Below, in pieces: positions 43,232 to 52,630 of a stretch of 64,000 nucleotides of DNA. Positions within the stretch are counted from its first letter, which is position 1, and each line of letters opens with the position of its first letter. The DNA comes from Micromonospora sp. WMMD812. GTDB lineage: Bacteria > Actinomycetota > Actinomycetes > Mycobacteriales > Micromonosporaceae. The stretch spans positions 2,812,001 through 2,876,000 of the forward strand of contig NZ_CP114904.1 of the NCBI RefSeq assembly GCF_027497215.1, read 5' to 3'. Position numbers and translations under genes: made by a program. The notes beneath the pieces were generated by a model that was not told the DNA's origin, made no database searches, and worked only from the letters and a program-made list of their open reading frames with translations.

Positions 43232-43684
43232 ATGACTGACGTGATCTTCCGGGAGGCGGTCCGGGCCGATCTGCCCACCGTCATCGCCCTGCTCGCCGAC
43301 GACGTCCTCGGCAAGGCGCGGGACTTCACCGAGGTCGACGCCGCGTACGAGAAGGCGTTCGCGGACATCACCGCCGACCCGCGCAACCAGCTGATCGTGG
43401 CCGACGAGGAGGGTGAGCTGGTCGGCTGCCTCCAGATCACCTACATCCCGGGCCTCGGCCGGCACGGCGCCGAGCGGTCGCTGGTCGAGTCGGTGCGGGT
43501 TCGCTCCGACCGGCGCGGGCAGGGGCTCGGACGGCTGATGATGACCTGGGCGATCGACCAGGCGAAGCAGCGGGGCTGCGCCCTGGTCCAGCTCACCACC
43601 GACAAGTCCCGCCACGACGCCCACCGCTTCTACCTGAACCTCGGCTTCGTGGCCAGTCACGAGGGCATGAAGCTCCCGCTCTGA
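43232..43684 (+). CDS. GNAT family N-acetyltransferase
   Basis: A 150-residue acetyltransferase. VESVRVRSDRRGQGLGRLMM is the acetyl-CoA-binding loop and strand, and DAHRFYLNLGFVASHEGMKL is the usual GNAT end. Substrate unknown. CAGGCT stands six bases before ATG 43232, fitting a leaderless start. Confidence 0.85.
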   Translation: MTDVIFREAVRADLPTVIALLADDVLGKARDFTEVDAAYEKAFADITADPRNQLIVADEEGELVGCLQITYIPGLGRHGAERSLVESVRVRSDRRGQGLGRLMMTWAIDQAKQRGCALVQLTTDKSRHDAHRFYLNLGFVASHEGMKLPL

Positions 43685-43702
43685 CCACGGAGCCGAGGTG
43701 GA

Positions 43703-44479
43703 TCAGCCGTCGGACAGGCGGCCGTCGCGGAGCGTCAGGGTGCGGTCGGCCAGCTCGATCAGGGCCGGATCATGCGTGGCGACGAGCACGGTCGCCCCGC
43801 GCGCCCGCACCACCGCCCGGAGCAGGTCCATGATCGAACGCCCGGTCTCGGAGTCGAGCTGACCGGTCGGCTCGTCGGCGATCAGCAGATCCGGCTCGTT
43901 GGCCAACGCCCGGGCCACCGCCACCCTCTGCTGCTGCCCACCGGACAGCTCGTACGGCCGCTGCGCCGCGTGCCCGCCGAGCCCGACCAGTTCGAGCAGC
44001 ACCGCCACCCGCTCCTCCCGCTGCGCCGCCGGCACCTTGGCCAGCCGCAGCGGCACGCCGACGTTCTCGGCGGCGGAGAGGATCGGCACCAGACCGAAGG
44101 TCTGGAAGATGAAGCCGATGGTGCCGCGCCGCAGCTCCAGCAGCTCCCGCTCGGCCGCGCCCGTCACCTCGTGACCGGCCACCGTCACCCGGCCGCTGTC
44201 CGGCCGGTCGAGCCCGCCGACCAGGTTCAGCAGCGTGGTCTTGCCCGCGCCGGAGCGGCCCCGGATGGCGACCAGCTCGCCCCGCCCGGCGTTGAACGAG
44301 ACGTTCCGCACCGCCTGTACGGCCCGCTCCCCACGGCCGAAGGTCCGGCTCACCCCCTCGACCCGGACCACCTCCTCGTAGCGCCCCGTGCGCCGAGGGT
44401 CGGGCGACTCCGATCCCACCGGCACGGTGCCCACCGCACCACCGGTCTGCCCGGTCCCCGCGACGTCCCGTCCACTCAT
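43703..44479 (-). CDS. MacB-type ABC transporter ATP-binding protein
   Basis: A 258-residue ATPase. Walker A GRSGAGKTT, signature LSGGQQQRVAVARAL, Walker B LLIADEPTGQLD and the switch His in VATHDPAL are complete. The IFQTFGLVPILSAAENV segment is typical of the LolD/MacB group that pairs with FtsX-like permeases. Last gene of a leftward four-gene operon; its ATG overlaps the stop of the other ATPase gene (ATGA). Confidence 0.9.
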   Translation of the reverse strand: MSGRDVAGTGQTGGAVGTVPVGSESPDPRRTGRYEEVVRVEGVSRTFGRGERAVQAVRNVSFNAGRGELVAIRGRSGAGKTTLLNLVGGLDRPDSGRVTVAGHEVTGAAERELLELRRGTIGFIFQTFGLVPILSAAENVGVPLRLAKVPAAQREERVAVLLELVGLGGHAAQRPYELSGGQQQRVAVARALANEPDLLIADEPTGQLDSETGRSIMDLLRAVVRARGATVLVATHDPALIELADRTLTLRDGRLSDG

Positions 44480-45471
44480 GCCCCCGCCTCCCGTTCCGTG
44501 CGGGGCTGGTCGCCCGGCCGCACCTCGACGTGGTCCGGCTCCAGGTTGAGCCGCACCCGGTCCCGCATCTCCAGCGCCTCGACGAACGCGGCCGGCAACT
44601 GCATCCGGCCGGTCCGGTCGAGCACCGCGTACTCCTCGCTGACCAGCTCGGTGCGGCCGTCGTCGTGGATCCGCGCCGTCCGGCGTACCTCCGAGGCGGT
44701 CCGGCCGTCGCGGATCGCGACGGTACGCCGGACCTGGCTGGCCACCGCCTGGTCGTGGGTGACCACGACGATGGTGACGCCCAGTTCGGCGTTGATGGTG
44801 CGCAGCGCGGCGAAGACCTCGGCGCCGGTGGCCTCGTCCAGCTCGCCGGTCGGCTCGTCGGCGAAGAGCACCTCCGGGTCGTTGGCCACCGCGACGGCCA
44901 CCGCGCAGCGCTGCTGCTCGCCGCCGCTGAGCTGGCCCGGCCGCCGGTCCGCGCAGTAGCCGACCCCGACCAGGTCGAGCAGCTCGCGGGCCCGTTCCCG
45001 CCGGGCCCGCCGGCCACGCCGACCGGCCAGCTGCATTGGCAGCTCGACGTTCTCCTGGGCGGTCAGGTACGGCAGCAGGTTGCGCCCGGTCTGCTGCCAG
45101 ACGAACCCGACCTTCTGCCGCCGGTAGCTCAGCCGCCGCTTGGCGGAGAGGTTGAGCAGGTCGTAGTCCGCCACCCGGGCGATGCCGGCGGTCGGGGTGT
45201 CCAGCCCGGAGAGGATGTTCAGCAGCGTCGACTTGCCGGAGCCGGAGGCCCCCACGATCGCCACCAGCTCGCCCCGGTCGATGACCAGGTCGAGCCCCTG
45301 CAGGGCGACCACCTCCACCCCCTCGGTCTTGAAGATGCGGACCAGTCCGTCGCACACGATGTGGCCGCGCAGCCGGTCCTGGCCGCCGGCCCGCTCGGCC
45401 GCGCGCTGCGCGGCGCGCTGGTGCAGGGCGGCCAGGTCCGGCACGACCGGCGTCTGGGCGGTAGCGGTCAT
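44476..45471 (-). CDS. MacB-type ABC ATPase with C-terminal AbrB-like domain
   Basis: A 331-residue protein. Residues 40-255 form the ATPase (Walker A GASGSGKST at 74-82, LSGGEQQR at 181-188, VLFADEPTGELD). Residues 281-318 (EYAVLDRTGRMQLPAAFVEA, then DRVRLNLEPDHVEVRP) look like a SpoVT/AbrB swapped-hairpin, normally a DNA-binding or dimerisation unit. That attachment is unusual for an ABC ATPase and could allow self-regulation or simply dimerisation. GAGGAGA precedes ATG 45471, which follows the permease stop by one base. Confidence 0.87.
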   Translation of the reverse strand: MTATAQTPVVPDLAALHQRAAQRAAERAGGQDRLRGHIVCDGLVRIFKTEGVEVVALQGLDLVIDRGELVAIVGASGSGKSTLLNILSGLDTPTAGIARVADYDLLNLSAKRRLSYRRQKVGFVWQQTGRNLLPYLTAQENVELPMQLAGRRGRRARRERARELLDLVGVGYCADRRPGQLSGGEQQRCAVAVAVANDPEVLFADEPTGELDEATGAEVFAALRTINAELGVTIVVVTHDQAVASQVRRTVAIRDGRTASEVRRTARIHDDGRTELVSEEYAVLDRTGRMQLPAAFVEALEMRDRVRLNLEPDHVEVRPGDQPRTEREAGA

Positions 45472-45472
45472 C

Positions 45473-48175
45473 TCAGCTCTCCTCTCCGAGCCGGAGCACC
45501 TCACCGAGGCGCAGCCGGCGGTTGTTCAGGGCCTCGACGGCGACGGCCATGCCGAGGGCGACCACCCCGAGCGCGAGCACCGCGGCGACCAGGCCGGGCT
45601 CGAACGCCACCCGGACCGGGGCGCCGCTGGTGAAGGCGGTCAGGCCGAGTACGGGGGTGAGCAGTAGCGGCAGCACGGCACCCACCAGCGCGCCGGTGAG
45701 CACCGAGACGCCGACCAGCGGCGCCAACTCGACCAGCAGCAGGCCCCGCCACTGCCGGCTCGACAGGCCGAGCGTGCGGAGCCGGGACAGCACCTGGCCG
45801 CGGGCGCGGGCGCCGGCCAGCACGGTGAACGCGATGGCGAGCAGGCCGAGCGCGGTCCCGCCGGCCGCTCCGGCGAGGAAGCCGAACACCAGCAGGCCGT
45901 TCGCGCCGCCACCACCCACCTGCCGGCGGGTCTCCGCCCAGGTGAGCACCTCCACGCCACGGGGGCGCTCGCCGCCGGTGACGACCCCGCTGCTCTGGTA
46001 GCGGGACTGCCCCTCGTCGCCGACCCGCCGCAGCGCCTCCGCGTCGAGGTCGTCGCCGGCGACCAGGAAGCCGGACGGCACCGGGACGTTGGGGCGTTCG
46101 GGCAGCGCCTGCCACGGCAGGATGACGAACCGGCCGCTCTCGGCGCCGGCCAGCGGGAAGGACGACATCCCACCGGCCACCCGGAACTCGTACCGCACGC
46201 CCTGGACCGAGATGAACGCGGAACCGTCGAGGCCCTCCCGGGCGAGGTCGTCGGCGACCGCCGGGGAGACCACCGCGGGCACCGGTCCGTCCGATCGGCC
46301 GGCGCTCCGCAGCACCGCCGGCACCGACAGGTCGACGCCGGTCTCCCGGACGATGCGGGCCAGCTCCGGCCCGTCGACCAGCAGGAGGTTGGCGGTGCCG
46401 ACCTGGGCGTCCGTGCCGCCCGCGTCCCGGGCGATCCGCTGTGCCGACTGGTAGGCCAGCGGCACGGCGTCGGTCACCCCGGGCAGTCGTTCCAGCTCGG
46501 CAGCCGTCTCCGGGGCGAGCCGGTCGCCGCGGATCAGCGCGTCCGCGGGCAGTGAGCCGCTGGTCGCCCGGTCCCGGCTCGACTCGACGCCGGCGGCGAC
46601 CACCGCGCAGAACGCCGCGGTGGCGAAGGCCAGCACGACGACGACCAGCGGGGCGGCCGCCACGGACCGGCCGGCCCGGGCGGTGCCCAGGAAGGCGACG
46701 CTGCCGCGGGTCCGCGCGGCGATCCGGCTGGCCAGCCGCAGCGGCCACGGGTACGCGCGGAGCGCCAGCACCGCCGCGGCGACGGCCAGCAGCACCGGCA
46801 CCGACACCAGCAGCGGATCGAGCTCGCCGAGGGTGAGGCCGCGGCGACGCAGCAGTACGACCGCCAGCGCGGCCAGCAGCAGCAGGAACACCTCGACGGT
46901 CGCCCGGCGGGCGGAGGGCCGCAACCGGACCGGGTCACGCCGCCCGGTGTTCCCGGTCGGCAGGAGGAGCGTGGCGACCGGCAGGGCCAGGGTGAGCAGC
47001 ACGGTCGCGGCCACCGCCATCATCAGGGTGTCGCCGGACGGCCCCGGGACCAGCCCGCCGAGCAGCCAGCCCACCGCCGCCGCGGGCGGGATGACCAGCA
47101 GCGACTCGGCCAGGCTCCGGCGCGCGCCGGCGGTGGCCGCCCCGCCCCGGGCGCGTACCAGCACGAACTCGTGCCGCCGGCGGCGCATCGCCAGCGCGGA
47201 GGCGAGCACGACCAGCCCGCCCAGGGTCGCCAGGACGCCGGCACCGATCACCGCGAGAACCGTACGCGCGGCGGCCAGCGCGGCGGCGAACCTCCCGAGC
47301 GGGATGTCGACGCCCTGGACCAGGGACCGGCCCCCGGGGCTGGTCCGCGCCATCTCCCGGACACCGTCGATCAACTGGTCCAGCCGTCGAACGTCGAGGC
47401 CGTCCACGCCCAGCCGATACCGCCAGCTGAACCGGACCGGCCAATCGGCGGCGGCCTGCCGGTCCAGGTCGGGTCCGTCGACGACGCCCACCGCCACGAA
47501 CGGCATCCCGTCGCCCGGCGGCTCCTCGACCTGCAGCGTCTGCGGCAACGCGTCCCAGATCCCGTCCGCGCGGTCGCGGGGCTGGAAGACGCCCACGACG
47601 GTCACCGGGGTCGGGCGGCCCGGCCCGCGCAGGGCGGCCAGGTTCAGGCGGCTGCCGACCCGCAGGTTGAGCTTCCGCGCGACCTCCTCGACGAGGGCCA
47701 CCTGCACCGGCTGCCCCGGCGTCGTACTGCCCCGCGGCCACTGTCCGTCGACCAGCGTGCCGGCCTCCTCGATCCCGGGCGTGGCCCGCAGGACCAGGTC
47801 GACCAGGAGGTTCCGGGCTCTCAGGTCCGGGCCGGTCAGCCGGCCGGGCTCGCTCTCCGCGGCGTACCAGCGCTGCGCGACGAGGTCCCGCACGTCCGCC
47901 GGCATCGCCGACTGCAACGCCCCGAGTTCACGCTGCTGCGCCTCCATCACGGAGGTGCCGTTGCCCCCGCTGGTCACCGGTGCCGTGGAGTAGGTGAGAT
48001 CCCGTTGCGCCGGTGGGGCGGCCGCGATCTGCTCGCGGAGTCCCTGCTCGGCGAGCCGGTTCGTGACCCGGGGCACCCCGCTGATCAGCAGGGTGACGAG
48101 CACCGTCAGCACCGCCAGGAGGAGGAACTGCCCGCCGTACGCCCGGACCCGGCGGGCGACCGCGCCGATGCTCAT
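45473..48175 (-). CDS. FtsX-like ABC permease, 900 residues
   Basis: A large membrane protein with an N-terminal helix (FLLLAVLTVLVTLLISGV), a first extracytoplasmic domain of about 250 residues, a central multi-helix block, a second extracytoplasmic domain and three to four C-terminal helices; this is the duplicated MacB/FtsX layout. GGAGGTGG precedes ATG 48175. It would work with the two ATPases encoded downstream to move lipids, peptides or lipoproteins, or to transmit force to the envelope. Substrate unknown. Confidence 0.85.
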   Translation of the reverse strand: MSIGAVARRVRAYGGQFLLLAVLTVLVTLLISGVPRVTNRLAEQGLREQIAAAPPAQRDLTYSTAPVTSGGNGTSVMEAQQRELGALQSAMPADVRDLVAQRWYAAESEPGRLTGPDLRARNLLVDLVLRATPGIEEAGTLVDGQWPRGSTTPGQPVQVALVEEVARKLNLRVGSRLNLAALRGPGRPTPVTVVGVFQPRDRADGIWDALPQTLQVEEPPGDGMPFVAVGVVDGPDLDRQAAADWPVRFSWRYRLGVDGLDVRRLDQLIDGVREMARTSPGGRSLVQGVDIPLGRFAAALAAARTVLAVIGAGVLATLGGLVVLASALAMRRRRHEFVLVRARGGAATAGARRSLAESLLVIPPAAAVGWLLGGLVPGPSGDTLMMAVAATVLLTLALPVATLLLPTGNTGRRDPVRLRPSARRATVEVFLLLLAALAVVLLRRRGLTLGELDPLLVSVPVLLAVAAAVLALRAYPWPLRLASRIAARTRGSVAFLGTARAGRSVAAAPLVVVVLAFATAAFCAVVAAGVESSRDRATSGSLPADALIRGDRLAPETAAELERLPGVTDAVPLAYQSAQRIARDAGGTDAQVGTANLLLVDGPELARIVRETGVDLSVPAVLRSAGRSDGPVPAVVSPAVADDLAREGLDGSAFISVQGVRYEFRVAGGMSSFPLAGAESGRFVILPWQALPERPNVPVPSGFLVAGDDLDAEALRRVGDEGQSRYQSSGVVTGGERPRGVEVLTWAETRRQVGGGGANGLLVFGFLAGAAGGTALGLLAIAFTVLAGARARGQVLSRLRTLGLSSRQWRGLLLVELAPLVGVSVLTGALVGAVLPLLLTPVLGLTAFTSGAPVRVAFEPGLVAAVLALGVVALGMAVAVEALNNRRLRLGEVLRLGEES

Positions 48176-48215
48176 CGGACCACCTCCGCGCGTTCCGTCC
48201 GTCCGCTGCACCCGG

Positions 48216-51200
48216 TCACCGATCTCCCCCGATCCGAAGCTGCGCCGCCGCCACCCGCTGCCGGATGCCGACGGCGATGAACGCGCTGAAGGCGAGCGCC
48301 GCCAGCAGCAGGCCGAGCGCGGTCAGCCCGATCGGCGCCCAGGGCAGCGTGAAGGCCGCCTCGGGCACCGGCCGACCGGCGGCCGGCGTGAGGATGACCA
48401 GCGGCGCCATGGTCGCGCCCACGACCGCCCCGAGCAGCAGCCCGACCCCGACCCCGATCCCGGCCAGGAAGGTCTGCTCGGCGAGCAGCGCCCGGGCCAG
48501 CAGCCGTGGGGTCGCGCCGAGTGTGTGCAGGACGGCGAACTCGGTCAACCGGTGTCGGGCGGTGGCCCAGACGTCCACCATCAGCCCGACCAGGGCCAGT
48601 AGCACCGAACCGAGCGCGGCGGCGAGCAGCGCGGTGCGAGCGCCCCGCCAGTACGGGTCGTGCGCGGCGGCCTCGGCCACCTCACGCCGATCGAGCACGG
48701 CGGTGTGCGGCAGCGCCGCCGCGGCGCGCAGGGCCTCGGCGTGCCCGCTGTCGCCGGTGCCCAGCCACCACTCGGACACCGGCCGGACCGTGCCCTCGGC
48801 GCGGACCAGCCAGTCCATCGCGGCGGGCAGGTCCAGCAGCATGCCGTTCCCGGCGGTGGCCGGCACTGCGTCGATCTCCCCGACCAGCTTCACCGGCACC
48901 GTCGCCCCGGAGAGGGCCAACTTGAAGGTGTCCCCCGGCTTCAGGCTCAGCGCCTCGCGTACCGCCGGGGTCATCAGCGCCGGCACCGGCGGGTTCTCAC
49001 CGGTCGGCACGACGGCGAACCGGGACGACGGCTGGAACGCGAACCGGCCGCCCGGCCTCAGCTCGATCTTGTGGTCGACGTCCAGGCCCGTGGGGGTGCG
49101 GGAGACCAGGGGCTGCTCGCCCCCGTCGCCGCTGATCCCCGCCCAGGCGTCGCCGAGCTGCGCCGGTCGGGCCGCGCCGTCCGCGCCCACGACCCGCAGG
49201 TCGGTCACCTCCAGCCGGTACGCGGTGCCGGCCGCGTCACCGGCGTCCGCCACGAACCCGGCCAACCGGAGATCGCCGGCCCCCTCCGGGAACTCGAGCG
49301 TGAACGGGGCGGGCCGGCCGTCGCTCTCGGCGCTGACCGCGGGCAGTCGCAGGGCAAGCCCGTCGGCCCGGGTCAGCAGCACCGAGACGGCGATCTGGTG
49401 CGCCCGCACGGACTCCCGCACCGGGGTGCGGATGGTGCCGGTCAGCGCCCGGGTGCCGGCGGGCAGCGCCACTCCCGCGGGGGCGGCCCGGTCCCGGGCC
49501 AGCCGGTCGAAGACCGCTGCCGCGGACTCGTCAGTCAGGCGGTCGCTGAGCCGCACCGTCCCGGCCGCGTTCGCCGCGTCGAGGCTCACCACCGTGACCG
49601 GCAGGCTGTCCCGGCCGATCCGTACCTCGTCGCGCCAGGCCGGCAGCACGTGCCGCACGCCCGGCAGCGTGGCCAGCTCACCGGCCCGCCCGAGCGGCGC
49701 CGCCCCGGCGCGTTCGGTCACCCGAAGGTCGGCGCCGACCGTGTGGTCGGCCTGTTCGCCCTGGGACCGCTCGCCGGTGCTGACCAGCGACCAGGCCAGG
49801 GTGCTCCCGCCCACGGCGAGGGCGAGCAGCAGCACCGGGCCGGCGTGCGGGCGCCGTCCCGCCTGCCACATGCCGAACATGGTGGCGGTCCACAGCCTGC
49901 GGTTGACGAACCGCTCAGCGAAGCGGGTGGCCGGCGGGAGCAGCCGCAACGCCACCGCCGCGCCGGCCAGCACGCCGAGTGTCGGCGCCGCGACCAGGAG
50001 CGGGTCGAGCCCGAGGCGTTCCCCGGCGCCGGCCAGCGGCGAGTCGTACTGGCGCAGCTGCGTCCAGGCCAGCACGGCGAGCGCGACCAGCAGCACGTCG
50101 ACGCTGGCTCGCTGGACGCTCGCCGCCCGGTTGGGTCGGGACCGGGCCGCCATGTCGGCCACGTACGTGCCCGCCCCCCGCAGCGTGGGCGCGACCATCG
50201 CGACGAGGCAACCGACCGCGGTCGCCAGCGCCGCCGTCCAGAGCAGGGTGGCGTCGCCGCCGACGAGTGCCGTGCCGGCGGCCCTCCCGGTGTCGGTGTG
50301 CCGCAGCGCCTCGCTGGCGAACAGCGGCCCGAGCAGGGCGGCCGGCAGCACGACGAGGGTGGCCTCCCGGGCGGCCAGCCCGGCCAGTTGCCGGCGCGCC
50401 GCGCCGCGGGCCCGCAGCAGCGCGGTCTGGCTCCGCCGGTCCTCGTTCAGCAGTGCGGCGACCAGCACGAGGGCGTACCCGCCGAGCACCACGATCAGCA
50501 GCAGCGGGGTGGCCAGCGACGAGCGGCCGACCAGGTCGGCCCGGGGGATCCGGTCGAGCAGCCGGCCCATCGTGGTGATGGTCTGCGCGGAGGAGCCCAG
50601 GCCGGCCGCCTCGGGCACCTCGGTGAGGGCGGCGTTCACCGCCGGCCAGAGTCCGGGCAGCCGGTCCGCCCCCACGGCGGTGAGATCCGGCTCGACCACC
50701 CAGGACGCCGACACCGAACCCGGAAACGTCGCCGCGAAGTCGGCCCGGTCGAGCACGAACGGCCCGTACGAGGTGGTGGACTCGGCGGCGCTGCCCGCTC
50801 CCACTCCGGGCGCCAGCCGCCAGTACGGGTCGCTGGCGTCGCGCGGCCGCCACGTCCCGGCGAGCACCAGTTGGCTGGGGCGGCCCGAGCTGCGGTCGAG
50901 CGTCGGAATCGGTGCGCCGGCGGTCAGCCCGAGCCCGGCGGCCACCTTCTCCGGCAGCGTCACCTGCAGCGGTGCCGCCCCCGGCGTCGGCCAGGCACCG
51001 CTGGCCAGTTCGGCGTGGGCCGGCAGGTCGTCGAGCGTGGCCAGGTTGGCGAAGATCGGGTCGTCGCCGCTCCGGGAAGCCGGGCCGAGGTCTCCGGTGA
51101 GCTCCCGGCCGCTGCCGTAGCGGGCGCCGTTCACGGTGGTCGGCGCACCACCGAAGGCGGCGGTGAGGCCGTCGCGGACGGTCCGGTCGCGGTTGGTGAA

Positions 51201-51410
51201 CTCCGCGGCGTCCCGGCCACCGGAGCCGCTGACCAGCAGGCTGCGCTCCTCGACCGGCGCGCCGGCGAGCAGGGCCTTCTGGCCGGCGGCCACCGAACGC
51301 CGGCTGTAGTCGGAGAGCCCGGTGACCAACGCGACCGCGACGAGCGCGGCGATCACCGCAGCCGCCAGCAGCCCCCGTGCCTCGCGGGCCCGCCTCCACA
51401 CCAGCTTCAT
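48216..51410 (-). CDS. FtsX-like ABC permease, 1064 residues
   Basis: First gene of the operon. It has the same overall plan as the 900-residue permease: an N-terminal helix (LLAAAVIAALVAVALVTGL), large external domains and a C-terminal helix cluster ending in PLVILTPAAGRPVPEAAF and a final helix. Two unlike permeases plus two unlike ATPases suggest a heteromeric transporter, or two transporters made together. ATG 51410 is the only good start. Confidence 0.85.
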   Translation of the reverse strand: MKLVWRRAREARGLLAAAVIAALVAVALVTGLSDYSRRSVAAGQKALLAGAPVEERSLLVSGSGGRDAAEFTNRDRTVRDGLTAAFGGAPTTVNGARYGSGRELTGDLGPASRSGDDPIFANLATLDDLPAHAELASGAWPTPGAAPLQVTLPEKVAAGLGLTAGAPIPTLDRSSGRPSQLVLAGTWRPRDASDPYWRLAPGVGAGSAAESTTSYGPFVLDRADFAATFPGSVSASWVVEPDLTAVGADRLPGLWPAVNAALTEVPEAAGLGSSAQTITTMGRLLDRIPRADLVGRSSLATPLLLIVVLGGYALVLVAALLNEDRRSQTALLRARGAARRQLAGLAAREATLVVLPAALLGPLFASEALRHTDTGRAAGTALVGGDATLLWTAALATAVGCLVAMVAPTLRGAGTYVADMAARSRPNRAASVQRASVDVLLVALAVLAWTQLRQYDSPLAGAGERLGLDPLLVAAPTLGVLAGAAVALRLLPPATRFAERFVNRRLWTATMFGMWQAGRRPHAGPVLLLALAVGGSTLAWSLVSTGERSQGEQADHTVGADLRVTERAGAAPLGRAGELATLPGVRHVLPAWRDEVRIGRDSLPVTVVSLDAANAAGTVRLSDRLTDESAAAVFDRLARDRAAPAGVALPAGTRALTGTIRTPVRESVRAHQIAVSVLLTRADGLALRLPAVSAESDGRPAPFTLEFPEGAGDLRLAGFVADAGDAAGTAYRLEVTDLRVVGADGAARPAQLGDAWAGISGDGGEQPLVSRTPTGLDVDHKIELRPGGRFAFQPSSRFAVVPTGENPPVPALMTPAVREALSLKPGDTFKLALSGATVPVKLVGEIDAVPATAGNGMLLDLPAAMDWLVRAEGTVRPVSEWWLGTGDSGHAEALRAAAALPHTAVLDRREVAEAAAHDPYWRGARTALLAAALGSVLLALVGLMVDVWATARHRLTEFAVLHTLGATPRLLARALLAEQTFLAGIGVGVGLLLGAVVGATMAPLVILTPAAGRPVPEAAFTLPWAPIGLTALGLLLAALAFSAFIAVGIRQRVAAAQLRIGGDR

Positions 51411-51554
51411 CCGACGCCCTCCCCTGGCCCCCGTCGGGCCGACGATCAGGGAAAGCGGTCACGCGGTGGGAAAGGTTCGCGCCCGTTACATGATCGTTAT
51501 CGCCTCGCTGCCGTCTTCCGGGTGGCCCGCACGGCCACCCGAGGCAGGGTCGGG

Positions 51555-52583
51555 TCAGCGCGGACGGTCGCGGTCCCGGGAGGGCTGGACCCGCTTCGGC
51601 TCGCCGGGCATCTTGGGGTGGTCCGGCGGGTACGGCATGTCGCCCTGGCCCGCGGCCGCGTCCCGGTCGGCCCACTCCAGCAGCGGGGTGATGTCCCACG
51701 GGGCGTCGTCGATGCCGGCGTGCGGATCGCCCCGCTCGGCCAGCCGGGCCGGGACGGTCGCCAGGTCGAAGTCGTCCGGGTCGACGTCGGGTAGCTCGTC
51801 CCAGGTGACGGGGGTGGAGACGGTGGCCCGGGCGTTGGCCCGCAGCGAGTAGGCGCAGGCGATCGTGCGGTCCCGTGCCATCTGGTTGAAGTCGACGAAG
51901 ACCCGACTGCCGCGCTCCTCCTTCCACCAGGCGGTCGTGACCAGCTCCGGCCGGCGGCGTTCGACCTCGCGCGCCAGCGCGATCGTGGCCCGCCGCACCT
52001 CGGTGAACGTCCAGCGGGGGTGGATGCGCAGATAGACGTGCACACCCCGGCCGCCGGAGGTCTTCGGCCACCCCGTCGCCCCCAGCTCGTCGAGCACGGC
52101 ACGCACCTCACCGGCGGCCTGCGCCGCGTCGGCGAAGTCGGTGCCCGGCTGCGGGTCGAGGTCGATGCGCAGCTCGTCGGGGCGGTCGACGTCGCCGACG
52201 CGGACCGGCCACGGGTGGAACACGACGGTGCCCATCTGCGCGGCCCAAGCCACGTGCGCCAGGTCGGCCGGGCAGAGCTCGGCCGCCGTCCGGCCGCTGG
52301 GGAAGCTGATCTCGGCGGTCGCCACCCACGGGGGCACGCCCCGGGCCGGCACCCGCTTCTGGAAGAACATCTCCCCCTCGATCCCCTCGGGGAAGCGCTG
52401 CAACGTGGTCGGCCGCTCGCCCAGTGCACGCATAATCCCGTCGCCCACCGCGAGGTAGTAGCTGAAGACGTCGGCCTTGGTGAACCCCCGCCGCGGGAAC
52501 ATCACCCGGTCCGGGCTGGTCAGTCGGACGGTGTGCCCCGCCACCTCGATCTCGGTGACGCTGGCCTTCGTGGTGCCACCCAT
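51555..52583 (-). CDS. LigD-type polymerase/primase domain protein
   Basis: A 342-residue stand-alone NHEJ polymerase domain. Key segments are SPDRVMFPRRGFTKADVFSY, the metal-binding DELRIDLDPQPGTDF, TSGGRGVHVYLRI with the catalytic His, and VFVDFNQMARDRTIACAYS. Such proteins add ribonucleotides or fill gaps at DNA breaks. No ligase or nuclease domain is attached; the orphan LigC-like ligase lies 11 kb away. TATGGT stands six bases before the ATG, in a 47-bp divergent promoter shared with msrB. Confidence 0.9.
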   Translation of the reverse strand: MGGTTKASVTEIEVAGHTVRLTSPDRVMFPRRGFTKADVFSYYLAVGDGIMRALGERPTTLQRFPEGIEGEMFFQKRVPARGVPPWVATAEISFPSGRTAAELCPADLAHVAWAAQMGTVVFHPWPVRVGDVDRPDELRIDLDPQPGTDFADAAQAAGEVRAVLDELGATGWPKTSGGRGVHVYLRIHPRWTFTEVRRATIALAREVERRRPELVTTAWWKEERGSRVFVDFNQMARDRTIACAYSLRANARATVSTPVTWDELPDVDPDDFDLATVPARLAERGDPHAGIDDAPWDITPLLEWADRDAAAGQGDMPYPPDHPKMPGEPKRVQPSRDRDRPR

Positions 52584-52589
52584 CAGGCG

Positions 52590-52624
52590 ACCATATGCGA
52601 CCGGTACGACGTGGGGCGTACCGT
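52590..52624. promoter_or_regulatory. Compact divergent promoter for the LigD-pol and msrB genes
   Basis: TATGGT (minus strand, 52595-52590) and TACCGT (plus strand, 52619-52624) are each six bases from their start codons (52583 and 52631). Only 47 bases separate the two genes, so their -35 regions overlap. Confidence 0.55.
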
Positions 52625-52630
52625 TGGCGG

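Noticed and set aside
48660..51794. Rightward frame of 1044 codons
   Set aside because: Shadow of the large FtsX-like permease on the other strand; composition unlike a protein.
39988..52583. Canonical bacterial NHEJ operon
   Set aside because: The ligase and polymerase genes are 10 kb apart on opposite strands and Ku is absent in the window.
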